Below, piece by piece: positions 23,522 through 30,003 of a stretch of 59,309 nt of DNA. The notes beneath the pieces were generated by a model. The model made no database searches. It saw nothing but the letters and a program-made list of their open reading frames with translations, and was not told where the DNA came from. The position numbers and the translations under genes were made by a program. The stretch covers positions 1 through 59,309 of IMG/VR virus record IMGVR_UViG_3300024891_000004; one strand, written 5' to 3'. Position 1 is the first letter of the stretch, and each line of letters begins with the position of its first letter. This stretch comes from a virus.

Positions 23522-23701
23522 ATGAGCGCAAAAATATTATTAACTTTGATGGTGATATGGGCAGCAATGTTTTTATTTATAAGAGCAATTTATAGCCCAT
23601 TTTCATTTAGCACATCAAAAACCGAAGAGGTGTTGGGATGGGCTTTATTAATTGATACTGTTTTAATTTTCTTAATGGCTATTGTTGTTATCTGGGGATG
23701 A
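23522..23701 (+). CDS. two-span membrane protein, 59 residues
   Basis: Start at ATG 23522 (AAGGG 6 nt upstream) rather than 23516. Segments ILLTLMVIWAAMFLFIRAIY and WALLIDTVLIFLMAIVVIW. No family recognised. Confidence 0.7.
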   Translation: MSAKILLTLMVIWAAMFLFIRAIYSPFSFSTSKTEEVLGWALLIDTVLIFLMAIVVIWG

Positions 23702-23703
23702 TC

Positions 23704-23787
23704 ATGGCTAAACATAAATCAGCAAAAGGTAATAAACGCAATGCAAGGCGTGATCGGGCAGAACAAAAGCGCACCCCCTGGTTGTGA
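23704..23787 (+). CDS. 27-residue very basic peptide
   Basis: ATG at 23704, GGGGAT six bases upstream. Almost all residues are Lys, Arg, Asn, Ala (KHKSAKGNKRNARRDRAEQK). Likely binds nucleic acid or is a short regulator. Its TGA overlaps the next ATG. Confidence 0.5.
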   Translation: MAKHKSAKGNKRNARRDRAEQKRTPWL

Positions 23788-23855
23788 TGATACCGAGTGA
23801 TTCACGTAAAGAATCAAACCCTATTTATGTTAATAAGTGCAGTGAATTTAAGTAA
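23787..23855 (+). CDS. 22-residue peptide coupled to the previous gene
   Basis: TGATG overlap with the basic peptide gene. Content SDSRKESNPIYVNKCSEFK. Very short; kept because of the overlap and because the residues are not biased to codon noise. Low certainty. Confidence 0.35.
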   Translation: MIPSDSRKESNPIYVNKCSEFK

Positions 23856-23879
23856 ATCGTGCCGAAAGGAAATGGCGTT

Positions 23880-24107
23880 ATGAGTGCTACAGAAGTTACA
23901 TATAGCTTACTTCCATGCCCTTTTTGCGGCGGCGATGCTTTTACAAGTAAGCCAACAGCAAAGAAGCATGAGCAATACCGTGAATGGACTAGATTTTACC
24001 CAATAGTTAAATGTACGAAGTGTAGTGCTGGAATAAGTGGTGATGACTATGACGAAAGTTGCAGAACAGCTATCAATAAATGGAATTTGCGAAATAATCA
24101 ATATTGA
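23880..24107 (+). CDS. Lar-like restriction-alleviation zinc protein
   Basis: About 75 residues from ATG 23880. LLPCPFCGGDAF and VKCTKCSA with a terminal AINKWNLRN match Lar-like (restriction alleviation) zinc ribbons of temperate phages. The family's name comes from Rac prophage Lar, which modulates type I restriction; the activity here is not proven. Confidence 0.82.
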   Translation: MSATEVTYSLLPCPFCGGDAFTSKPTAKKHEQYREWTRFYPIVKCTKCSAGISGDDYDESCRTAINKWNLRNNQY

Positions 24108-24165
24108 ATCCGTAGCGCCGCAGCATGAGCCAATTAAAACTGATGAACAAGATTTTTTAGGATAG
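24043..24165 (+). CDS. possible 40-residue peptide overlapping the Lar-like gene
   Basis: ATG 24043, inside the 3' part of the Lar-like gene in another frame, continuing 58 bp beyond it. Acidic C-terminal half (EPIKTDEQDFLG). Plausible because it fills the gap to the next gene, but the overlap makes it doubtful. Confidence 0.35.
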   Translation: MTMTKVAEQLSINGICEIINIESVAPQHEPIKTDEQDFLG

Positions 24166-24176
24166 GGAGTTAGAAG

Positions 24177-24326
24177 ATGGCAAAGAAGCGTTACATAATA
24201 ATTTGGCGTAACTCGAATCAGATAACCGTAGAACTTATGGCAGAAAGTGGTGTTTATATGATGGTGAGAGCCAAAGGATGCATACCGTTTGTTTGCCATG
24301 CTAGAGATTATATTGGCGAGGCTTAA
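24177..24326 (+). CDS. 49-residue basic protein
   Basis: ATG 24177 with GGGAG eight bases upstream. Beta-prone and basic (AKKRYIIIWRNSNQITVEL). No family recognised. Confidence 0.6.
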   Translation: MAKKRYIIIWRNSNQITVELMAESGVYMMVRAKGCIPFVCHARDYIGEA

Positions 24327-24388
24327 ACCTATTTATTTTAATTAGTTTAGCGCAATTAATTGGCACTTATACGAGAGGAAATGAAGGA

Positions 24389-24583
24389 ATGATAACTAGA
24401 GCTTACTTTGTTACTTACAAAACTGGCAATGAAAACGGTCATCAAAAAGAAGGTTTCTTTACGCTAACAAGTAAATCATGGTTTGCACAACAAAAAAATG
24501 TAGAGAATAAAGCCGTTGAATTTATCGAAAGCAAAAAATTACCTAATGGATTTGTAATTACGCAATTTTACAGAGTATTTTAA
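24389..24583 (+). CDS. hypothetical protein, 64 residues
   Basis: Small mixed alpha/beta protein (RAYFVTYKTGNENGHQKEGF). GAAGGA just before ATG 24389. No family recognised. Confidence 0.68.
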   Translation: MITRAYFVTYKTGNENGHQKEGFFTLTSKSWFAQQKNVENKAVEFIESKKLPNGFVITQFYRVF

Positions 24584-24593
24584 GGATTAACCC

Positions 24594-25025
24594 ATGAGTA
24601 ACGTACAGGAAGCGTTAAAGTCAGCGATCAAAGCTATTGAAACTGGTTATGAACTAACAAGTGCTAAATGGAAATGCAAAGCCGCCCTATCCGAGATAGA
24701 GAAGTGTGAGCCAGTGGCATGGATGTTAGACCATATTCCCAATAAAGGTTACATGACAATAACTCATATTAAAGATTATGCTGATAAAGAAATGGGTAAA
24801 ACTATAAAGAACAATCCGAATGGCTTTGGGCAGAAATATGGATGCTATCCTTATGATATATGTATTCCTCTTTACGACAAACCGCAGCCTCGTGATTGGG
24901 TAGGGTTGAGTGAATCCGACATAAAAGAACTTTCATCTAATCTATGGGTTTCTGGTGCGATTAATAGAGATGAATTAGCAAAAGTAATCGAAGCCAAACT
25001 CAAGCAGCTAAACACGAAAGGTTAA
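24594..25025 (+). CDS. accessory phage protein with EPVAWM/PLYDKPQ motifs
   Basis: 143 residues. KCEPVAWMLDHI and ICIPLYDKPQPRDWVGLSES belong to a modular set of phage accessory proteins of unknown function (same phrase types in many tailed phages). C-terminal KQLNTKG is repeated in the next gene because of a 31-bp direct repeat. Confidence 0.76.
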   Translation: MSNVQEALKSAIKAIETGYELTSAKWKCKAALSEIEKCEPVAWMLDHIPNKGYMTITHIKDYADKEMGKTIKNNPNGFGQKYGCYPYDICIPLYDKPQPRDWVGLSESDIKELSSNLWVSGAINRDELAKVIEAKLKQLNTKG

Positions 25026-25294
25026 TCATGAACGAACCGAGCCAAATAGACCCAGATATGTACGCGCTAGGAATAGCCGCCAAACGCTACGCGCACAATA
25101 ACGGTATTAACGATTCAGAACCTATTTATAAGATGCTCATTGAGGCATACAAGATGGGAAAGAAAGCGGAAGCAAATAAAATAACAGAATCTAAGGGCTA
25201 CGCCATGAGATTAATAGACGCAGATGCTTTGTTGGAAGCACTAGAAACATTTGAAGATAAATGCAAGCAGCTAAACACGAAAGGTTAATCATGA
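25001..25294 (+). repeat. 31-bp direct repeat at 25001-25031 and 25264-25294
   Basis: The two exact copies cover the last codons of two consecutive genes, the intergenic Shine-Dalgarno (AAAGG) and the next start codon. A crossover would remove gene 25028-25288 cleanly and leave all other genes intact. Confidence 0.9.
25028..25288 (+). CDS. accessory protein, 86 residues, chimeric
   Basis: N-terminal DPDMYALGIAAKRYAHNNG, then a C-terminal part RLIDADALLEALETFE related to the start of gene 25564-25851, ending in KQLNTKG shared with the preceding gene. Looks assembled from modules of its neighbours. No function known. Confidence 0.7.
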   Translation: MNEPSQIDPDMYALGIAAKRYAHNNGINDSEPIYKMLIEAYKMGKKAEANKITESKGYAMRLIDADALLEALETFEDKCKQLNTKG

Positions 25295-25560
25295 TCCATC
25301 CTGAATTGATTATTTGGAATAAGTGTTATGGCGGCGACTTAACATTAGGAACGGTAGTTGTAATTGACGAATCGTGTGAGTATTTTGATCGTGATTATGA
25401 TACTGGAATGAAATTTATGGTAACTGGCTTGCACGTTGATTCTGGTGGATTGAATATTAGCCTTAGCGACCAAGTGCCAATTTCTAAAGAAATGCACGAT
25501 AGGTACATTCAGGAAACTGACGGTTATCGCATCAAAGACTTGAAACCATTTAAGGACTAA
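25291..25560 (+). CDS. hypothetical protein, 89 residues
   Basis: ATG 25291 with AAAGG in the repeated intergenic segment; a longer frame begins in the repeat and is not preferred. Beta-rich with many acidic residues (DESCEYFDRDYDTGMKF). No family recognised. Confidence 0.7.
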   Translation: MIHPELIIWNKCYGGDLTLGTVVVIDESCEYFDRDYDTGMKFMVTGLHVDSGGLNISLSDQVPISKEMHDRYIQETDGYRIKDLKPFKD

Positions 25561-25563
25561 CCA

Positions 25564-25851
25564 ATGACTAGATTGATAGACGCTGATGCTTTGTTGGAAG
25601 TTCTGAACTCAAAACAAATAATAAACCTTAGACACGTTATTGACATCATCACCAACGCCCCCACTATTCAGCGTGAAGGATGGGTAAGTGTACCGATAGA
25701 GCCAACAGAGGAAATGAAATTGGCTGTTGAAACACCAGCAAAATATTTATTTGAAGTTGCTGCAGGATATGAAAATGTTGGAATACCGGTTGAAACGTGT
25801 ATTGAAATTTACAAAGCCATGATTCAAGCCGCACCAACAGATACGGAGTAA
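25564..25851 (+). CDS. accessory protein with RLIDADALLE start
   Basis: 95 residues. RLIDADALLEVLNSKQ at the start matches the tail of gene 25028-25288; REGWVSVPIEPTEEM and YKAMIQAAP follow a common phage-accessory pattern. Role unknown. Confidence 0.74.
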   Translation: MTRLIDADALLEVLNSKQIINLRHVIDIITNAPTIQREGWVSVPIEPTEEMKLAVETPAKYLFEVAAGYENVGIPVETCIEIYKAMIQAAPTDTE

Positions 25852-25856
25852 TGAAG

Positions 25857-26042
25857 ATGACAAGACAAATGAGTAAATTTGAATGGATTTTAAGGTGTCA
25901 ACGTCAGTTTGCTAAACGTACCAATGATTACGAATACGATTGGTCACAAAATGCTGAAATTTGCTATGACGAAATGCGAGAGGGTTGGTATGAAAATGAC
26001 CCAGAGGGTTGCGCTAATGAAGAAATTTCAAATTGGGATTAG
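25857..26042 (+). CDS. hypothetical acidic/aromatic protein, 61 residues
   Basis: Start at ATG 25857, GGAG eight bases upstream, rather than ATG 25851 with only two bases spacing. Rich in Trp, Tyr and acidic residues. No family recognised. Confidence 0.68.
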   Translation: MTRQMSKFEWILRCQRQFAKRTNDYEYDWSQNAEICYDEMREGWYENDPEGCANEEISNWD

Positions 26043-26051
26043 GAGTAACAC

Positions 26052-26633
26052 ATGAGCGAACAAAGCAAACAGATTGAAGCACAAAAACGCGAAGACATAC
26101 TAATGGATATGTACAAACTACACGCTTACATCCCAAATGATGCAGAAGGAAACCCACTAACACCGTTTGGTAATTTCTGTGCTGGTTACGAGGCAGCCAC
26201 CGCAGAAGCCGATAAACGGATTGAAGTGCTTGAGGGTGAGGTTGCGGAGTTGAAAGAAACATTAGCAGTAATTGAAGATGGGATAGAAGCTGATAAAGCG
26301 ATGGATAAAGCATTGAGAGAGGTGGATGCAAACATAATTACTAAACTCCAAGCCAGCAACAATGATTTGCGCGAGGCTTTAGTAAACTGCCTAGATATGA
26401 TTGGCCATGAAGATAATATTGAATATATAAATAAGGTACTTGCAGCAACACCAGCCGAATCACTGCAAGCGCATGATAATGAACTGATTGAGAAATGTGC
26501 GAAGGTTTGTGACCACGTAAACCAGCAATATTCCGATATTTTTAAAGATACAAAAGACAGATTTAATGACGGCGCTAGTTATGGTGCTGATGATTGTGCA
26601 GAAGCTATAAGGGCGTTGAAAGGGGTGAAATGA
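26052..26633 (+). CDS. Ead/Ea22-like coiled-coil accessory protein
   Basis: 193 residues. Long coiled coil in the middle (EVLEGEVAELKETLAVIEDG), and C-terminal ELIEKCAKVCDHV plus ADDCAEAIRALKG, typical of Ead/Ea22-like proteins of lambdoid accessory regions. Function unknown. Confidence 0.78.
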   Translation: MSEQSKQIEAQKREDILMDMYKLHAYIPNDAEGNPLTPFGNFCAGYEAATAEADKRIEVLEGEVAELKETLAVIEDGIEADKAMDKALREVDANIITKLQASNNDLREALVNCLDMIGHEDNIEYINKVLAATPAESLQAHDNELIEKCAKVCDHVNQQYSDIFKDTKDRFNDGASYGADDCAEAIRALKGVK

Positions 26634-26634
26634 T

Positions 26635-26979
26635 ATGAAAACTTGCGAAAACTGCCAAGGCGCAATACTAGACCCGAACAAATCTTATGGCTACGCCGGT
26701 AAGGTTTGTATGTGTCATCTGAATATTCAGGAAACAATTAGAAAAGACCTGCTTTCTACATTTAACAATAAATGCACTCAAGATTTAATTGATGCCAACG
26801 TAAGACTTATGGTTCTGGTAGAAGAAAACAGAAAAGACGCAGAACGCTACCGCTTCCTGCGTGCCAAGGCATTAAACGTAAGTGATAGCCTGGAAGCGTT
26901 TGTTGCGATTGAGGCTCTTGATCATATTTATGATAGCAATAAAGTTGATGCCGAAATCGACAAGGCAATGGCTGAATAA
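26635..26979 (+). CDS. small zinc-knuckle protein, 114 residues
   Basis: N-terminal KTCENCQGAI and KVCMCHLNIQ could bind zinc; C-terminal helices include AERYRFLRAKAL. Follows the previous gene by a base. No family recognised beyond the accessory-phage type. Confidence 0.7.
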   Translation: MKTCENCQGAILDPNKSYGYAGKVCMCHLNIQETIRKDLLSTFNNKCTQDLIDANVRLMVLVEENRKDAERYRFLRAKALNVSDSLEAFVAIEALDHIYDSNKVDAEIDKAMAE

Positions 26980-26985
26980 ATCACC

Positions 26986-27273
26986 ATGATTAAGTACATC
27001 ACCATTAAAAAGTTTGAAGAACTCACTGGCTACACAGAAGATGCAGTTCGTACTAAAATACGTGACGGCGTATGGCTGCAGAATCAAATCTGGGTAAAAG
27101 CCTACGATGGTCGTGTATTAATGAGTGTTGAGGGGTACAACGAATGGGTAGAAATGGCAGCGGGATCCGCAAAGCGTCAGAAACGAGTTACGAGATCGCC
27201 TTTACCTATCAAGGTGTCAGGTGCAGGGAGCGAATCAAACTCAAGCCCACCCCCACTAACGATAAACGGGTAA
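26986..27273 (+). CDS. xis: excisionase
   Basis: 95 residues. ITIKKFEELTGYTEDAVRTK followed by IRDGVWLQNQIWVKAYDGRV is the winged-helix core of phage excisionases. The C-terminal 40 residues overlap the integrase start in another frame (130 nt) and are basic and probably not structured. Directs excision together with Int at the adjacent att site. No clear Shine-Dalgarno. Confidence 0.85.
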   Translation: MIKYITIKKFEELTGYTEDAVRTKIRDGVWLQNQIWVKAYDGRVLMSVEGYNEWVEMAAGSAKRQKRVTRSPLPIKVSGAGSESNSSPPPLTING

Positions 27274-28334
27274 CGAATTTTCTTGGCGCAATTCTTGATG
27301 CCATAGAAAAAGGTGCGTTTAATTACAGTGTCACCTTTCCGCAGTCAAAACGCCGGTTTGTATTTACCGAAAGCCCTGGCGAAGCAATCACGATTGAAAA
27401 GTATCTGGACGAATGGCTTGAGGCCAAAGAAAAGCAGTTAAAGAAATCCGCATACAACGACTACCGAAAAACAGTTAATCACCTGATTATTCCGCAATTC
27501 AAAGGCAAGCTACTCACAGACGTTAAACGTGTCGATGTTAAAAATTGGGTCAAGGATATGGCCTGCAGCAATAAGCGCATATCCAATATTCTTAGCGTTA
27601 TGCGTACCGCCATGCAGGATGCCGTAGAAGATGAACTGCTTGAACTGAATCCGTTATATGGCTGGACTTACGAGAATAAAGAAGCGCCTAAAAAAGAAAG
27701 TGACGTGCAACCATTCAGCCAGGAAGAACAGTCTGCCATATTAAAGGTGCTGGATGGTCAGGCTAGAAACATGATGCAGTTCTTTTTCTGGACGGGATTG
27801 CGCACCAGTGAATTAGTGGCTTTAGATTGGACGGATATAGATTGGAAGCGCGGCACGATATTTGTAACAAAGGCCATGACGCAGGCATCAAAGAACATTG
27901 CCGAGATACCTAAGACCAGTGCCGGTAATCGGGAAGTCAAAATACTCGCACCGGCAATGCAGGCGTTACTGGATCAGAAGCAATACACCTACCTGAAAAA
28001 TGCCGAGATATTCCAGAACCCTCGCACCTTAGAGCGCTGGACGGGTGATCAGGCCATTAGAAAGAATATCTGGGTGAGTGCATTGAAACTTGCCAAGGTC
28101 AGATACAGACGACCATATCAAACGCGCCATACTTACGCCAGTATGATGCTAACTGCCGGTGAATCTATCGCCTGGTTAGCGCAGCAGATCGGTCATTCTG
28201 ATTGGGGAATGTTGCGTAGAGTGTACGCAAAATATATTAGTGATTCGATACCGGAAGCCGGTAATAAAGCGGTGGAAATGTTTAGCGAAAAAGCTGTCAA
28301 AAAAGCTGTCATTAAAGTGGAAAATCAACCCTAA
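27144..28334 (+). CDS. int: tyrosine integrase
   Basis: 396 residues. N-terminal arm-binding domain (GSGIRKASETSYEIAFTY), a core-binding SAM-like domain at about 90-180, and a catalytic domain: Arg220 in FWTGLRTSELVALDW, PYQTRHTYASMM (Arg328; the usual box-II His is Tyr), and QQIGHSDWGMLRRVY with the nucleophilic Tyr in VYAKYI. GAGGGG upstream of the ATG. Next to the attachment site. Confidence 0.95.
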   Translation: MGRNGSGIRKASETSYEIAFTYQGVRCRERIKLKPTPTNDKRVTNFLGAILDAIEKGAFNYSVTFPQSKRRFVFTESPGEAITIEKYLDEWLEAKEKQLKKSAYNDYRKTVNHLIIPQFKGKLLTDVKRVDVKNWVKDMACSNKRISNILSVMRTAMQDAVEDELLELNPLYGWTYENKEAPKKESDVQPFSQEEQSAILKVLDGQARNMMQFFFWTGLRTSELVALDWTDIDWKRGTIFVTKAMTQASKNIAEIPKTSAGNREVKILAPAMQALLDQKQYTYLKNAEIFQNPRTLERWTGDQAIRKNIWVSALKLAKVRYRRPYQTRHTYASMMLTAGESIAWLAQQIGHSDWGMLRRVYAKYISDSIPEAGNKAVEMFSEKAVKKAVIKVENQP

Positions 28335-28496
28335 TCCACCCCAAATATTGTCATTTAAATGACAGCTTTTACCTAGACATAAAACATGTAACTTGCTGAT
28401 TTATATTACTTTTTACTACTTTTAAAATGGTGGAGCAGGCGGGAATCGAACCCGCGTTTCTGCCCGTGCCTATTAGTCTTTTAGTAAATGCTGTCA
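28293..28496. promoter_or_regulatory. candidate Int/Xis arm sites (GCTGTCA)
   Basis: GCTGTCA at 28293-28299, 28305-28311 and 28490-28496, and inverted TGACAGC at 28360-28366, the last one inside a perfect 14-bp palindrome GTCATTTAAATGAC (28350-28363). The copies flank the tRNA-end sequence. Two lie inside the last codons of int. Arm-type binding sites are an inference. Confidence 0.5.
28428..28456 (-). other. attachment site: tRNA or tmRNA 3' end
   Basis: Reads leftward as a T-arm GCGGGTTCGATTCCCGC followed by CTGCTCCACCA, i.e. the end of a tRNA or of tmRNA including CCA. There is no 5' half nearby, so this is the fragment carried in an attP. The TCCACCA end after CCCGCC resembles ssrA (tmRNA). 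Phage genes lie on both sides. Confidence 0.75.
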
Positions 28497-28578
28497 AAAT
28501 GCTACGATTCTTTTCTGTTCCCTATTCCCGAATGACGAATAACAATTCAGGAATCGAACCACCGTCCGTAATAAGGAA

Positions 28579-29793
28579 TCAAACAGTATAAACCTGCTTT
28601 GCGTAAGTAGTTTCAGCCTTACTACCTGCCAGCCGGTGACGGATTTCCTGTATTGGTAGCAGTCTGCGCCCCATTTCACCATAGGTTTTTGAACGCAGAA
28701 TGACCGTGATTGATTTTCGGTTGCGATAACCAAAATCGTGCGCCCATCTATCCATTGCAGCTAATTGATTGAAGGATTCAACCACGATGCCAGGGTGTTC
28801 TTTTAACACCATGCCATGATGGATATGCCCAATATCAATATAGTGAAATTCTGTTTCACCATAGTCTTTGCGGAAGTCGTTAGTCATCACATGGACTAGC
28901 TGACTAGGTTTGCATTTATCGGAGTGATGCGTCATGACCAGGGTATTACCCATGCGGTAAGCAATAAATACAGTGTCATTATTAAGCACGTTTACGCGCC
29001 CTGTATGACCGTAGGCCACACGCAGTAATTCAGCCATCCATATATCATTGGTACGGCTATGATTGCCTTGGTTGACGATCACATCAACGTATTGCGCTTT
29101 GGTAAGTGCTTTCTCAACAATGAATCGCATTACCCTTGAATAGACTTTAATCATCTTAGGAAAGCGCGTGTCATAGTCTAGCGCATGACCGCTGGCTTCC
29201 GTTGTGCCTGAAAAATTCTCGTAGTGTGTGAAATCACCAACGTCATTAATGACCATTCGCTCACACATAGGCAATTCATCAATCAATATCCCGATTGCTG
29301 CGCATATTTCCGTTTCCGCAATCTTTAAATCAAAGTTTTCGCCAATTTCGGCAGCATGGGCAAGCATACCTAAATGGGCATCACCGATTTCTATCCACGG
29401 GATAATGTCATTCTGGTAGTCAAGCGGTGCAGGCAACACGTTAATTGCTGGCATATCCTGTATAAAGTGTTCAACGGTTTCCTTGATCATTTCAAGGTAT
29501 TGCTGTTGATCTAACTTAGACTTTACCCACTGGCGCGTATCTTTATGATAGGTCGATATACCGGTTACAATAAACGGGTCAGGCACGGTATGCACATATC
29601 CATGATCCGGCGAATAACCTTGCACCGCCGCCTTGCGCTTAACCCTTCTCAAAGCATCTTGCACTGAACTTCTTGGCGTATTCATCAATCTGGAAGCACC
29701 GATAATGCTACCGGCTGTATTCACCGCATCAATATATTGTTTCTGTCTGTCAGTTGCCCACTCTTTTAGCGTTTCATCTATTTTGGCAGTCAT
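28579..29793 (-). CDS. HTH-metallophosphoesterase fusion
   Basis: 404 residues from ATG 29793 (GGAG five nt upstream; longer starts exist). N-terminal helix-turn-helix-like part (GSIIGASRLMNTPRSSVQDA), then a calcineurin/Mre11-like phosphoesterase: IGDAHLG, INDVGDFTH, VNQGNHSR, MTHHSD, DIGHIHHG. Metal-dependent phosphodiesterase or nuclease. Last gene of the leftward late region, beyond a terminator-like hairpin. Function unknown; virion entry or DNA processing are possible. Confidence 0.85.
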   Translation of the reverse strand: MTAKIDETLKEWATDRQKQYIDAVNTAGSIIGASRLMNTPRSSVQDALRRVKRKAAVQGYSPDHGYVHTVPDPFIVTGISTYHKDTRQWVKSKLDQQQYLEMIKETVEHFIQDMPAINVLPAPLDYQNDIIPWIEIGDAHLGMLAHAAEIGENFDLKIAETEICAAIGILIDELPMCERMVINDVGDFTHYENFSGTTEASGHALDYDTRFPKMIKVYSRVMRFIVEKALTKAQYVDVIVNQGNHSRTNDIWMAELLRVAYGHTGRVNVLNNDTVFIAYRMGNTLVMTHHSDKCKPSQLVHVMTNDFRKDYGETEFHYIDIGHIHHGMVLKEHPGIVVESFNQLAAMDRWAHDFGYRNRKSITVILRSKTYGEMGRRLLPIQEIRHRLAGSKAETTYAKQVYTV

Positions 29794-29805
29794 CATTACT
29801 CCCAC

Positions 29806-29826
29806 AAAAAAAGCCAAGTAAGGCTT
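29806..29826 (-). terminator. short intrinsic terminator before the phosphoesterase gene
   Basis: AAGCC, five to six-base loop, GGCTT and a seven-T run leftward, ending about 12 nt before ATG 29793. Weak stem (5 bp). Probably ends the giant-gene transcript. Confidence 0.65.
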
Positions 29827-29861
29827 CTGATTTGTTCGGTTAATCGTTCCCCATTCATACC

Positions 29862-29894
29862 CCACATACCAGCGTTAAATTTGCTAGTATGTGG
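29862..29894. repeat. inverted repeat CCACATAC...GTATGTGG
   Basis: Eight-bp arms at 29862-29869 and 29887-29894, with a second short AGC/GCT pairing inside. Falls between the giant gene and the phosphoesterase gene; followed rightward by TTTT. Could be an operator or a weak terminator. Confidence 0.55.
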
Positions 29895-29913
29895 TTTTAA
29901 AGTAAGGGTCACT

Positions 29914-30003
29914 ATGGATAAGCTATTCTTAGTTATAGGCTGGATCATCTTAGGCGGCTTCGCTGCTTACTCTGTTATTCGCCTGCTGTTGTCCTGGCTA
30001 TAA
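29914..30003 (+). CDS. 29-residue membrane peptide on the opposite strand
   Basis: ATG 29914 with AAGGG six nt upstream and stop at 30001-30003. Protein is a single hydrophobic helix (LFLVIGWIILGGFAAYSVI). It is convergent with the 3' end of the giant gene, overlapping it by 29 bp. Small membrane peptides of this sort are often missed; real translation is unproven. Confidence 0.45.
   Translation: MDKLFLVIGWIILGGFAAYSVIRLLLSWL

Noticed and set aside
25001-25294. CRISPR-like repeat
   Set aside because: Only two copies, 263 bp apart, covering coding and start signals; a gene duplication relic, not a CRISPR array.
28428-28520. Complete tRNA gene at the attachment site
   Set aside because: Only the T-arm and acceptor 3' half exist; no D-arm, anticodon arm or 5' acceptor strand upstream.
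28540-28572. Second T-loop-like sequence (GGTTCGATTCC)
   Set aside because: The flanking bases do not pair as a T-stem and there is no acceptor; likely chance or an att-arm relic, not a tRNA.
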